From positions 124,001-188,000 of the forward strand of contig NZ_QNUL01000001.1 of assembly GCF_003383615.1 (NCBI RefSeq): a DNA stretch of 64,000 nt, given 5' to 3'. Each line of letters starts with the position of its first letter. Positions within the stretch are counted from its first letter, which is position 1. Below the pieces are notes generated by a model. It did no database searches. It was not told the origin of the DNA and worked only from the letters and a program-made list of their open reading frames with translations. Positions 36,342 through 45,420 of this stretch are shown here, piece by piece. Source of the DNA: Dyadobacter luteus. Its GTDB lineage: Bacteria > Bacteroidota > Bacteroidia > Cytophagales > Spirosomataceae. The translations under genes and the position numbers were made by a program.

Positions 36342-37298
36342 TCAGAAATGCTTGCTGATGTTATCTGCAATGGCTTTCATGCCTTTGTCAGATGGATGTA
36401 TTCCAATGTCACGTTCCTGAAATTTATCAATGGCCGTCAGAGAAGCGTCTTCAAACATTTCAGCAAAGTCCGCAATTTCATAACCCCGGTTTCGGGCCAC
36501 ATTTCTGATGCGATAGCTTGCTTCTTCCATATTTGCCCAAAAGCTCGTGGTACAGATTACTTTCGATGATGCATTCTTTAACCTCAACTCCGTAATAAGC
36601 CTGTCATAACGATTTTCATAGTCGTTAATGGTCGTCATTTTTGTGTTTTCCGCGATACGCATGACAATCAAATCCGGAGCGAAATCGGTAAAAGGTTTCA
36701 CCGCGGCATAATCGTAGGTGCGGTAATTTTGCTCAAAATCTACCGCAATCAGCAACCTGATATCCACCGCCGGATTTAATGCTTTGAGCTTTGCGGAGAT
36801 CTGATACACATAGTCTTTGTCCGGAGCACTAGCTGCCATTCCCCAGTTTCCGAACCATCCACGATCAGGCAGAGGACCATGAAGAGTAATGCTGTTGCCG
36901 ACGATAAGCACCCTTTGGTAAAAGATAGTAAAAGAAGCTTTTGATACCGGCGAAAGAATATTTTTGTATCTGGTCCTCCCCCATACATTCATCGTATCCG
37001 TTACGGCAAAACATTCGGCAGCCTTCCAGTTTTTTCCTTCATCCACACTGATCTCATAGATTCCCGGAGCCGGAAGGCTATCTGCATGCAGCACTATCTT
37101 TGAACCGTAAGGTACTTTCCCCGATGCCAGCGAAAAAGACGGCTGCGGCATTTTGCTAATAAATATTCCCGGATCCGAAAGTGCTACGCTTGTGCATGTG
37201 TCCACGCCCATTTGTACCGGATGAGGTTCATTTCTGCATTGCCAAAAAGAAAAAATAGTGATTGTAGTGAACAGCAATGCGATTCCTCTCAATTTCAT
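36342..37298 (-). CDS. SGNH/GDSL-type esterase, exported
   Basis: 318 residues. The N-terminal ~20 residues are hydrophobic and end in 'FSFWQC', a poor lipobox, so it is either a lipoprotein (Cys21) or otherwise exported. After a ~105-residue beta-like region the SGNH domain begins: nucleophile Ser136 in 'VGNSIT', Gly near 153 ('NWGM'), Asn218 in 'RIAEN' and His301 in 'DIGIHPSDKG'. The Asp297 is four residues before the His, one more than in the usual DxxH block. Its ATG lies one base after the stop of an acyltransferase-3 gene, so the pair is translationally coupled and probably acts on the same acetylated cell-surface sugar (inference). Confidence 0.85.
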   Translation of the reverse strand: MKLRGIALLFTTITIFSFWQCRNEPHPVQMGVDTCTSVALSDPGIFISKMPQPSFSLASGKVPYGSKIVLHADSLPAPGIYEISVDEGKNWKAAECFAVTDTMNVWGRTRYKNILSPVSKASFTIFYQRVLIVGNSITLHGPLPDRGWFGNWGMAASAPDKDYVYQISAKLKALNPAVDIRLLIAVDFEQNYRTYDYAAVKPFTDFAPDLIVMRIAENTKMTTINDYENRYDRLITELRLKNASSKVICTTSFWANMEEASYRIRNVARNRGYEIADFAEMFEDASLTAIDKFQERDIGIHPSDKGMKAIADNISKHF

Positions 37299-37299
37299 T

Positions 37300-38355
37300 T
37301 TACAGTGTTTTAAGCTTTAAAGTTGGCTCCTCTACAAACTTCCAGGAGAGCCAGCTGAGGGGTAAAGTTAGTAATAAAGAATAGATGAACATTTCTGTAA
37401 TTGATATCTCCTGTGGCCAAAAGTACTGAACAATGAGTTGCTGTACAGGAAAGGCGTAGATATAAAGACCATATGACAAATCCCCTATGTCACCGAATTT
37501 GTTCAAAGGGCCTTTCTTGAATCCCAGATATAAAACTACATAAGGAACCAGCAAATATCTGATCATCCCAATAGCGGCAAGCGGGAAAAGTCCCAGAACC
37601 GAAGCGCAATAATAGACAGCCAGCAATAATGCCAGCAGAGCAATTGCAATACTACCTTTGTAAGGAATTTGATCCTGAAAGAAAAATATCACACTCCCCA
37701 ACAGAAAATACATTCCAAAATTAATCAGATGCCCAAGGTCCAGATGTATGAAACGAATCGTTACTGGATTTGCATCTAATGCGGATTGCCAATATAAAAA
37801 AGAACCCCACAGGAGCACAAATAATACCAGCGATACATACTTTAGTTTTTTGCCAAAAATCGCGTAGCCGCCTAATAAAAGACCATAGCAGGTCACTTCA
37901 TAAGCTAATGTCCATAAAGATCCGTTTGTCGCACTTGCAGGTAATTCTGTAAACGCTCCGGGAAGCGCGTCGGGATATGGTGGAAAAAGTTTGAGGCATT
38001 TCAGATAACGGTAGGTTTCCATGGAAGTAAAATATTCCTTCAAACCAAGTGTTGTTGCCAGCGGACCAACAATCAGAATTGTAAAAATAGTAGCTGCAAT
38101 AAGTCCCGGCATTATTCGGATAAACCGCTTCCAGATAAAACGGATATATCCGGTGCTTCTGACCAGACTGGTTGCAATTAAATATCCGCTGATAGAAAAG
38201 AAAATACATACTCCCATGTGCGCTGTTGGAAAGAGCCCACCTGTGAGTATTTGCAAGTCGTCAAAATTGCTCCGTCCCGACAAAGGAAAGCAGTGACCAT
38301 AAATCACAAAAACAGCAGCAAGAAATCTTAGAAAGTGAAAATTATTAGCATGCAT
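37300..38355 (-). CDS. Acyltransferase 3 (OafA-type) membrane O-acyltransferase
   Basis: 351 residues with about 10 membrane helices. It begins 'NNFHFLRFLAAVFVIYGHCF', whose Arg10 and His21 are the conserved Arg and catalytic His of acyltransferase-3 proteins. 'FFSISGYLIATS', 'FIWKRFIRIMPGL' and the C-terminal 'LSYGLYIYAFPVQQ' and 'SWKFVEEP' are further hallmarks. The family moves acyl groups (usually acetyl) across or onto extracytoplasmic glycans. There is a one-base gap to the downstream SGNH gene. In many bacteria these two activities are fused in a single OafA-like protein; here they are separate but coupled. Confidence 0.92.
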   Translation of the reverse strand: MHANNFHFLRFLAAVFVIYGHCFPLSGRSNFDDLQILTGGLFPTAHMGVCIFFSISGYLIATSLVRSTGYIRFIWKRFIRIMPGLIAATIFTILIVGPLATTLGLKEYFTSMETYRYLKCLKLFPPYPDALPGAFTELPASATNGSLWTLAYEVTCYGLLLGGYAIFGKKLKYVSLVLFVLLWGSFLYWQSALDANPVTIRFIHLDLGHLINFGMYFLLGSVIFFFQDQIPYKGSIAIALLALLLAVYYCASVLGLFPLAAIGMIRYLLVPYVVLYLGFKKGPLNKFGDIGDLSYGLYIYAFPVQQLIVQYFWPQEISITEMFIYSLLLTLPLSWLSWKFVEEPTLKLKTL

Positions 38356-38981
38356 TGACTGGATACTTATTGAAGTGTGTTGATTAAATAAATATTATTT
38401 CCCGAAATATCGGGCATTTCCCAATTTAAAACTGACCGGCAAAATTAGCCAATTAAACATTATCACGAATCAATTTGCAAGCGTATTTTGCAATTGGCTT
38501 TCGGCTGCTGGCAATCGGCTAAAAAGTGGTTTTCTGGATAGGTTTGATAGCCGATAGCTGACAGCCGGTAGCAAATATCCTCATATAATTCTATTCGTGG
38601 TAATGTCAAATTAGACCAGATTATATTCTTCGCATGATGTGATTGCTTAGTTTAACATTTGACAACCCGATTATTTTTCCAAAAAACATCCGCGCAAAGT
38701 CAGATAAATATGGCTGTGAATATGAATGAAAATACACCTTTCAGCCTTGCAAAAAAAGCTTCAATATGAGAGCTGCTAAATTCCTGAATCCGTTACCTGT
38801 GCAACTGTTTATGCTGAGCCTGAAATTTTTTCTTACAGACAATTCTCTCAACAGTTACTGAAGTAAGAAAGCGATCCACACCTATGAGCCGATGTTGGAA
38901 AATAACAGTAAAGTACAATTAAAATTTATCACTGATCCACATCTCAGGTAGCAAACTGACACCAGCATACTTCCGTTCATG
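38356..38981. other. Gene-free interval holding a large inverted repeat
   Basis: 626 bp without a credible gene. The only structure I see is the inverted-repeat element at 38458-38605 and a short hairpin CCCGA-AATA-TCGGG at 38401-38414 just upstream of the acyltransferase gene. The remainder is AT-rich and featureless. Confidence 0.5.
38458..38605. repeat. 148-bp imperfect inverted repeat (REP/MITE-like hairpin)
   Basis: Outer arms are CATTATCACGAAT (38458-38470) and ATTCGTGGTAATG (38593-38605), pairing at 12 of 13. Inner arms are 24 nt each (38497-38520 and 38549-38572), pairing at 19 of 24, and are built of GCTATCGGCT-like words. The middle 28 nt are unpaired. There is no coding capacity. 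It looks like a small non-autonomous hairpin repeat of the REP type. Confidence 0.6.
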
Positions 38982-39416
38982 TCACTGAACCGTACCCCCA
39001 AGTTCATTCAGAAACTTCACAAACTCTTCCATTTTTTTTGCTTTCGACTCTGGCAATATTTGTTCAGCTGTGGCTTCTGCGGTGGCAAGTGCTTCATTAA
39101 GAATACGCTTCCCTGCGGAAGATAATTTAACATAGCTCACTCTCGCATCCCGTGCATTCACTTCCTTTTTCACAAAGCCCAGTTTCTCCAGTGGCGATAA
39201 GATTCTCGTAACGCCCGACGCAGTCAATCCGATTTTCTCCGCCAAATCTGTGCGGCGTAACTTCTCGTCCGGCTCGTTGGCGATATGATAAAGGATAAGG
39301 AAATCATTCAGGCTGATTCCATGGCTATGCAGCTTTGTATCAAAGCGTTTGGAAGCAACAGACTGCACAACATTCAGGTTCAAAAAGAACTTTAAAGTAG
39401 AAGATAAACTTGACAT
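38982..39416 (-). CDS. MarR family transcriptional regulator
   Basis: 144 residues, the standard size. A winged helix-turn-helix spans about 35-105: 'SLNDFLILYHIANEP', 'RRTDLAEKIGLTASGVTRIL' (recognition helix), and the wing 'KKEVNARDARVSYVKLSSAG' with the conserved Asp-Ala-Arg. Helices at both ends form the dimer. A strong palindrome just upstream of its start (39430-39467) is the probable autoregulatory operator. No target gene is obvious next to it apart from the ClC channel gene, which lies upstream on the same strand. Ligand unknown; antibiotics and phenolics are common in the family. Confidence 0.92.
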   Translation of the reverse strand: MSSLSSTLKFFLNLNVVQSVASKRFDTKLHSHGISLNDFLILYHIANEPDEKLRRTDLAEKIGLTASGVTRILSPLEKLGFVKKEVNARDARVSYVKLSSAGKRILNEALATAEATAEQILPESKAKKMEEFVKFLNELGGTVQ

Positions 39417-39429
39417 ATATTTGATTATT

Positions 39430-39467
39430 ATTTGATATATACTTGACTGTTCAAATATATATCAAAT
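39430..39467. promoter_or_regulatory. Probable MarR operator
   Basis: Perfect 12-bp arms, ATTTGATATATA (39430-39441) and TATATATCAAAT (39456-39467), with an inner TTGA/TCAA pair on the same centre (39448.5). It lies 14 bp upstream of the MarR start codon. Another TATATTTGAT half-site at about 39416-39425 overlaps the start region. Confidence 0.7.
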
Positions 39468-39673
39468 AAATTACTGATGCAAGTGTCTGTTAATAAATTA
39501 TTTAGAAATTTTGAAACAGAGCATTGATACAAAATCTATAAAACAGATAGTAGATAAACATTGCCGCAGGATGCCGCTGAGAATTGGCTGTACAAGTACC
39601 GTTGCAGAGTGTGAACCGGATACAGAAAAGAAAATAGCACTATCCCTATGGTGCTTATCACAAGAATTTATTT

Positions 39674-39710
39674 GAATAACGCCTGATGGCCACTCAGGGC
39701 TCTTTTATTC
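39674..39710 (-). terminator. Weak terminator hairpin at the end of the ClC gene
   Basis: An interrupted stem: GAATAA/TTATTC (39674-39679, 39705-39710) and CCTGA/TCAGG (39682-39686, 39694-39698). The right arm overlaps the stop codon. The stem is imperfect and the T run is short. Confidence 0.4.
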
Positions 39711-41552
39711 AGAATAAGCGCGGAGCAATTCACGGTAGCGATTAAGGATTCCGGATTTGGAAATGAAGCCTACATAGGTGCCGTCGGCCTTCACAACAGG
39801 AAGATTCCACACGCCTGCTTCGTCGAATTTGCGAACAGCAGACGCCACGTCGTCAAACTCGTAGATGAGCGCTTTGGGCTCTTTGATGAGTCCTGAAACT
39901 GTGAGTGAATCCAAGGCATCTTTATCAAAAAGATAAGGCCTCAAATCATCAATTGTGATAATCCCGGACAAGCCCCCATCCTCTCGGGTTACAGCGATAA
40001 TATTACGCTTCCCACATTTCAGTAAATTCAGCAAATCAGGAAAAGTACTATTTATAGAAAGTACCTGCACGTCCTGATCTATCAGGTCCAAAGTGTGCAG
40101 CATAGATAACAAATTCCTGTCGTGCTCACGGGTAAAAATCTTACCTTCATCAGCCAGTTTTTGAAGGTCAGGGGAGTTGGGAGAGAACCATTTTGCAATC
40201 AGAAATGACATCACACTTACCAGCATTAACGGAATAAAAAGATCGTATCCTGAGCTTGATTCAGCAATAAGAAAAATAGCAGTCAGAGGTGCATATAAAA
40301 CACCACTCATTACTCCTGCCATACCTACCAATACAAGGTTTTCAACAGGTACATGTTCCAGTCCGATTTGCTGACAAAACAGTGCAAATACAAAACCCAA
40401 AGTACCACCTGAAAAAAGAGAAGGTGCAAAGTTTCCTCCATTACCTCCGCTGTAAATAGTTATGGAACTTGCAAAAGCTTTGAGCAGACAAATCACTGCA
40501 AGAAATACCAGCACTACCCAATCGCGGTAGCCAATAAAACGAAAGAAGCTATTCTCCATCACTTCTCTGACATTTCCATTTGTGAGCGACTTTATTGTCT
40601 CATAGCCTTCTCCAAATAAGGGTGGATAAAGTACGCACAACAGAGACAACACTGCCCCACCTAGTACTGCTTTTTGTAGTCTGTGCCATTTCAATTCTTT
40701 GAAAAATTCCTCTACATATTTAGTTATCAAAACAAAATAGCGCGCGTAGAGTCCACATAAAATTGCCAGCAAAAAGTAGAATCCAAGGTTGCGATAATCA
40801 AATGCAGAGCGGCTTGTAAACTGAAATAATACGGTCTCCTGAAGTAATATTTTAGAAACAAGACTGCCACAAACTGCCGCAACCACGAGCGGAATAAAAT
40901 CTGAAAAAACAACACCGACAAGTAAAATTTCAAAGGCAAACATAACACCTGCAATAGGTGCATTAAATGCTGAAGCAATACCTGCGGTTGCACCTGCTGC
41001 CAGTAACAAAGTGCGCTCTTTATATTTCAACTTATACGTTTGTGCAAAGTTTGATCCAATTGCAGCACCTGTTACAGCAATAGGACTCTCCAATCCGGCC
41101 GACCCTCCCAAACCAACTGTCACTGCACTTTGAATAATTTGAGAATACATTTTCACAGAAGAAACCACACTGGAATTCTTCGCGATTTCATACAGAATAA
41201 CCGGGATTCCCTTTTTATCCTGGCCATTAAAAATCACAACAACCAATAAACTCGTAATGACAATACCCAGAAAAGGAAAGATCAGATAGAAAAAAACCTG
41301 GTCTTCAAAATACACTTTGTGTGTGATCAGATAGTGAATTTTATGGACAAGTGATTTAAGAACCACCCCGGCAAATCCACACGTAAAACCTACCAGAATA
41401 CCCGACAGAATCAGGAACTGAGACCGCGACAATACACTTTTCAGCCAGAAAATAACAATCTCAAAGCTCCTTGCCTTTTCGAGGCTATATCTTGAAAAAT
41501 TGCGCCTGAAGCGGAGAAAGCTATAAAATTTCCGGATTGTGTCTTTCTTCAC
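39705..41552 (-). CDS. ClC-type chloride channel/transporter with two CBS domains
   Basis: 615 residues. A cytoplasmic basic N-terminus leads to the ClC membrane domain (about 35-445). Signatures: 'GLGGSAGLESPIAVTG', in which the Glu occupies the gating-glutamate position of ClC proteins; 'GGNGGNFAPSLFSGG', the GxFxP motif; and 'GVLYAPLTAIFLIAE'. Two CBS domains follow (about 485-605; 'VQVLSINSTFPDLL' and 'GLSGIITIDDLRPYL', then 'SVLIKEP'-like and 'YVGFISKSGILNRYRELL'), which usually bind adenine nucleotides and regulate the channel. The gating Glu suggests a Cl-/H+ exchanger or fluoride-type relative; only experiment would tell. Inner membrane, monocistronic. Confidence 0.9.
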   Translation of the reverse strand: MKKDTIRKFYSFLRFRRNFSRYSLEKARSFEIVIFWLKSVLSRSQFLILSGILVGFTCGFAGVVLKSLVHKIHYLITHKVYFEDQVFFYLIFPFLGIVITSLLVVVIFNGQDKKGIPVILYEIAKNSSVVSSVKMYSQIIQSAVTVGLGGSAGLESPIAVTGAAIGSNFAQTYKLKYKERTLLLAAGATAGIASAFNAPIAGVMFAFEILLVGVVFSDFIPLVVAAVCGSLVSKILLQETVLFQFTSRSAFDYRNLGFYFLLAILCGLYARYFVLITKYVEEFFKELKWHRLQKAVLGGAVLSLLCVLYPPLFGEGYETIKSLTNGNVREVMENSFFRFIGYRDWVVLVFLAVICLLKAFASSITIYSGGNGGNFAPSLFSGGTLGFVFALFCQQIGLEHVPVENLVLVGMAGVMSGVLYAPLTAIFLIAESSSGYDLFIPLMLVSVMSFLIAKWFSPNSPDLQKLADEGKIFTREHDRNLLSMLHTLDLIDQDVQVLSINSTFPDLLNLLKCGKRNIIAVTREDGGLSGIITIDDLRPYLFDKDALDSLTVSGLIKEPKALIYEFDDVASAVRKFDEAGVWNLPVVKADGTYVGFISKSGILNRYRELLRAYSE

Positions 41553-41700
41553 ACCAATGCGTTTTGAGTGATTTTCTATGAATAGAAATCGTTGTAAATA
41601 TCATTCCAAATTGAAAGGACATGCAAGAAAATAAATAGAGGGAGGATACGCAAACAAATAAGCACACAGTTACTAGTTATGGTAATCTCGAAATCATAAA

Positions 41701-41727
41701 CGCCTGCCGGCTCAAAACCAACAGGCG
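41701..41727 (-). terminator. Possible terminator after the glycine-rich lipoprotein gene
   Basis: A 6-bp stem, CGCCTG (41701-41706) with CAGGCG (41722-41727), and a 15-nt loop. On the minus strand it is followed by TTTATGATTT. Short but well placed, 30 bp after the stop. Confidence 0.45.
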
Positions 41728-41756
41728 CTTATGGCATTTAGGTGATAACAACTATT

Positions 41757-42515
41757 TCAGTGCGCACTGGCAAGCTTAACTTCCAGGCGTATGTCAACAC
41801 CTCTGTCGTCGTTGCCATAGCGATTCCTGCCCGTGCCTATGCCAACACCCATACCTCCGCCCATTCCTATTCCTCCGCCCATGCCGATGCCAATGCTCGG
41901 AGAGAAACCGGATTGAGAAGACTGGCCTTCGATGGAGATGTTAACTCCCAGTGTAGATTGTTTTCCAGGGGTTACCGCCATCAATCCCAGCGGTATCGCG
42001 ATCTGCTCGGTAAGCTCTCCGTTTTGATCCATGGAAATGCGGGACTTGATACTGCCGTCACCGATCACCAGATTGATCGAATGCTGCCCTGCTTTGTCCT
42101 TCCAAACTGCTTCCTTATTGTATGAATCAAGTAGCAAATTCAGTCCCAAACTATTGGGCATGTCTGTATCAATGCGTTTCAAAGCCTTGCGATCTTCTTT
42201 CAAAACCACCGGGAACAACAGGTAATAAGCGTTTTTTTTCTGCCCCTCAGGACTAAATCCCACTTTAAGTCCGTTGGTAACTATTTTTTGGATTGTAACC
42301 GGATCTTTGGTTTTTAATGTGATGTACACATACTGATCATCATTTATAATCCCATAACGAAGCCGGGATTTCTGATCCTGCTGATCTGGTTTAATTTCAT
42401 CTACATACGAAAATGGCGCATTCCATTTTGATTCGTAAGGTACCGTTTTTGAGGAGCTACACCCACCTAATGCGGCAAACAATACAAGCACAAGTGCTTT
42501 ACTTCTATTTTTCAT
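41757..42515 (-). CDS. Lipoprotein of unknown function with C-terminal glycine/methionine-rich tract
   Basis: 252 residues from the ATG at 42515, preferred over 42527 because it starts a standard lipoprotein signal ('KALVLVLFAALGGC'). The mature protein has a beta-rich body ('RLRYGIINDDQYVYITLKTKD', described by its ends, and 'IQKIVTNGLKVGFSPEGQKK') and then a low-complexity stretch of Gly, Met, Ile and Val, for example 'GIGMGGGIGMGGG', followed by a short polar tail. I do not recognise a family. It is probably anchored in the outer membrane. The gene stands alone, about 100 bp beyond the end of a hybrid-kinase gene on the same strand. Confidence 0.7.
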   Translation of the reverse strand: MKNRSKALVLVLFAALGGCSSSKTVPYESKWNAPFSYVDEIKPDQQDQKSRLRYGIINDDQYVYITLKTKDPVTIQKIVTNGLKVGFSPEGQKKNAYYLLFPVVLKEDRKALKRIDTDMPNSLGLNLLLDSYNKEAVWKDKAGQHSINLVIGDGSIKSRISMDQNGELTEQIAIPLGLMAVTPGKQSTLGVNISIEGQSSQSGFSPSIGIGMGGGIGMGGGMGVGIGTGRNRYGNDDRGVDIRLEVKLASAH

Positions 42516-42630
42516 CTGACAGAGCAAATCTTAATATTAAACAACTGGTATTCTAACGTAAATGCTACAGATTACAGTACGAGAGCAGCGACTAAATCGT
42601 TGCGCCGGGTACTGCCGAACAGTTGCGAAT

Positions 42631-44538
42631 TCAGATTAATGCTTCAATTTTTTCGTGAAGTTTTGCCGGTTGGAAGGGCTTTGCTAATGTGTCGTTCATC
42701 CCTGCAGAAAGCGCCTCTTGCACCTCCTCGGCCAAGACAGTTGCTGAAAGTGACAAAATGGGGATGTCCAGTTTCATATTTTGCCTGATAAAGCGTGCCG
42801 CTTCAAAACCATCCATGACGGGCATCCGCGTATCAAGAATAAGTATATCGAACTTCCCATCGCTGAGCGCATCGATAACCTCCTGTCCGTTTTCAACCAT
42901 TGTCAGATCCACATTCCAGCTGGTCAGATACTTTCTGATCAATAGCGCATTCACTTTATTATCTTCCGCCACCAACACTTTTTTGCCGGTAAACGGTGCC
43001 AGTTCATTAAATGGTACACTTTCCTTGCTGGCAACAACCCTTTTCTCTTCTGCGAGGTTAAATGTAAAGTAAAATTCACTTCCTTTATTGATCTCACTTT
43101 CCACTTTCAGCTCACCATTCATCAACCCAACCAGTTTTTTTGAAATAGTGAGTCCCAGGCCTGTTCCTCCGTACAAATGAGCTGTTTTATCAGTCGCCTG
43201 TCCATACTCCGAAAATATATTGGCCATCGCATCCTGAGAAATTCCTATTCCCGTATCAACCACGGAAAACCGGATCTGATGAAACTGACCTACACTTCCT
43301 GTATTCTCAACACGAACTTCCACCGAACCTGATGCCGTGAATTTGAGCGCATTACCAGCAAGATTCATCAATATCTGATTAAGCCTCAATCCATCTGCCA
43401 TGACACATTCAGGTACATTGGGATCGACATAACTGCGTAGCGCGATTTGTTTTTCATCTGCTTTAAACTTCAGCAAATCAAGTATTCCCTTAATCAGATT
43501 TCTAAGATCAACTGACTGGAGAACGATGGAAAATTTACCTTCATCTATCTTCGAAATATCGAGTATATCATTGAGAATATTCAGCAATGACGCTGAAGAC
43601 TGGGTGAGCATTTCCAGCAGATTCCGTTGAGAAAAATCCAGCTCAGTCGCTTCCAATACATTCGCTATACCGATAATTCCATTCAAAGGCGTCCGTATTT
43701 CATGGCTCATATTGGCCAAAAACGATTCTTTAGTTTTTCTTGCCCTTTCCGCCACTTGTTGCGCATCTACCAGGTCTCTTTCGTACGCTTTTCGTTTACC
43801 AATATCATGCAGGTTGACGAACAGGAGTCTGTTTTTATACATCAAACGCAACTCCAGCCAAACGGGCTGCCGCAGCATTCCCACAAAGCGGTCTTCGATC
43901 ACAATGGTATTACCCTCAGTATACGACCGTTTTACGAGTACTTCCTGCAAATTGGATGACCTGGGCTCAACAAGAAGATCCAGCATAGAAGTATTGATCA
44001 GGTCTGCAGGTGAAAGACCCAGAATCGTATTCACGGACGGATTGATAGATTTGATTCTCCCTGTTTCCGGTTCTATTGTGGCAATAATATCAGGAGAATT
44101 GGTGACCACTGTTGCATAGTTTTCCAGAAGCCGGTTCTTATCTCTTACCTCGCGCTGACTTCTTGACAGCCTGATAAGCGCATCAACCTTTGCGTTCGTG
44201 ATGTAGGGATCAAGTGGTTTGTACAGATAATCTATTGCACCTGATTTCAACCCGCGAACCGCGTAGGTAGTCTCTTTGGATATTGCTGTAACAAAAATGA
44301 TAAGGATTTCTTTGGTCTTAGGATTGGAGGCCAGGGTTTCTGCAAATTCAAATCCATCCATACCGGGCATTTGAACATCAACCAAAGCCACCGCAATATC
44401 GTTATCCCATACGATTCTGAGTGCCTCATTGGGCGAGGTAGTTTCATATATCGCAATATCATCCCTGTCGAGAATGGCCTTTAATGAAAGAAGGTTTTCT
44501 TCCCGATCATCCAGAAGTAATATTTTTGTTTTATCCAT
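42631..44538 (-). CDS. Hybrid sensor kinase: receiver-PAS-HisKA-ATPase-receiver
   Basis: 635 residues, no membrane segment. Order: receiver 1 (about 1-125, phosphoacceptor Asp54 in 'LVDVQMP'); PAS (about 148-250, 'YATVVTNSPDIIATIEPETG'); HisKA with His279 ('MSHEIRTPLNG'); ATPase (about 390-505, with 'GIGISQDAM' and 'GTGLGLTISK'); and receiver 2 (about 520-635, Asp569 in 'ILDTRMP'). With a receiver at the front it can be controlled by an upstream kinase, for example the 1133-residue kinase encoded at the other end of this operon. It lies 65 bp downstream of cheR. Confidence 0.93.
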   Translation of the reverse strand: MDKTKILLLDDREENLLSLKAILDRDDIAIYETTSPNEALRIVWDNDIAVALVDVQMPGMDGFEFAETLASNPKTKEILIIFVTAISKETTYAVRGLKSGAIDYLYKPLDPYITNAKVDALIRLSRSQREVRDKNRLLENYATVVTNSPDIIATIEPETGRIKSINPSVNTILGLSPADLINTSMLDLLVEPRSSNLQEVLVKRSYTEGNTIVIEDRFVGMLRQPVWLELRLMYKNRLLFVNLHDIGKRKAYERDLVDAQQVAERARKTKESFLANMSHEIRTPLNGIIGIANVLEATELDFSQRNLLEMLTQSSASLLNILNDILDISKIDEGKFSIVLQSVDLRNLIKGILDLLKFKADEKQIALRSYVDPNVPECVMADGLRLNQILMNLAGNALKFTASGSVEVRVENTGSVGQFHQIRFSVVDTGIGISQDAMANIFSEYGQATDKTAHLYGGTGLGLTISKKLVGLMNGELKVESEINKGSEFYFTFNLAEEKRVVASKESVPFNELAPFTGKKVLVAEDNKVNALLIRKYLTSWNVDLTMVENGQEVIDALSDGKFDILILDTRMPVMDGFEAARFIRQNMKLDIPILSLSATVLAEEVQEALSAGMNDTLAKPFQPAKLHEKIEALI

Positions 44539-44603
44539 TTATTTAGATTCGGAATTGCGGACAACCCCTTTGTTTGAGCTCGATTAAAAATTCTCCTCTG
44601 GCC

Positions 44604-45419
44604 TTACACTATTCGTTGATAGATATTCAAAGGTTCACTCACTACTCTGAAACAATCCTGTAAACCTGAGTCGCGTAATGTTTCTCTTTTACCCAGGCAC
44701 AAAAAACCAAGAGGTGCGAGACTGTCATACAGCTTTCTGAATATTTTTTTGCGCTGTTCAAGGGTAAAATAAATCAATACGTTACGGCAGCTGATAAATT
44801 GAAATTCGTTAAAAATACCGTCGCCAGTCAAATCATGACTGGCAAATATGATTTGTTTTCTGATCTCCGGATCTATCGCCGCCTTTCCGTAGGATACATG
44901 ATAATAATCTGATAATGAAGTTTTCCCACCTGCCTGCAAATAGTTTTCGGAAAAACTGCGCATAGCAGAAACGTGGTAGGCTCCATCCCTCGCTATCGCA
45001 AGTACCTTTTGGTTGATATCTGTCCCATAAATAAGGCTGCGGTCTTTCAGGCTACACTCTCTGAGCATAATGGCCAATGAAAACGCCTCTTCTCCCGAGG
45101 CACATCCTGCAACCCAGAAGCGTAGTTCTGCATAGGATTCCAAATAGCTAAAAACAGCAGATTTTAACAATTTATAGAAATCAGGATCCCGGAACATTTC
45201 TGTATAATTGACTGTAAGATCCTGAGCGAAACCAGACGCTTCCCTGCTCCCCTGACCGACATAACTAATCAGCTCCTCCAGGCCGATCCCATGCTTATGC
45301 AAATAAGACTCGGTCCGTCTTAATAGCGAAGGACGGCTATATCCGGAGAAGTCAAAACCTGAATTCTCACGAATACGCACAATCAACTCTTCTATAACGG
45401 AATTATCCAATGTCATCAT
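44604..45419 (-). CDS. CheR-type protein-glutamate methyltransferase
   Basis: 271 residues from the ATG at 45419, which lies one base after the stop of the upstream hybrid kinase (TGATATG), a coupled start. A longer frame from 45467 would overlap that gene by 47 bases. The CheR N-terminal helical domain ('FDFSGYSRPSLLRR') precedes the SAM-binding domain: 'VAGCASGEEAFSLA', 'GTDINQKVLAIAR' and 'SCRNVLIYF', all CheR hallmarks. Classical CheR proteins methylate chemoreceptor glutamates. There are no chemoreceptors, CheA, CheW or CheB in the window, and the neighbours are hybrid kinases. In such settings CheR may methylate a coiled-coil kinase (inference), here perhaps the E/Q-rich coil of the adjacent one. 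Confidence 0.92.
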   Translation of the reverse strand: MMTLDNSVIEELIVRIRENSGFDFSGYSRPSLLRRTESYLHKHGIGLEELISYVGQGSREASGFAQDLTVNYTEMFRDPDFYKLLKSAVFSYLESYAELRFWVAGCASGEEAFSLAIMLRECSLKDRSLIYGTDINQKVLAIARDGAYHVSAMRSFSENYLQAGGKTSLSDYYHVSYGKAAIDPEIRKQIIFASHDLTGDGIFNEFQFISCRNVLIYFTLEQRKKIFRKLYDSLAPLGFLCLGKRETLRDSGLQDCFRVVSEPLNIYQRIV

Positions 45420-45420
45420 A

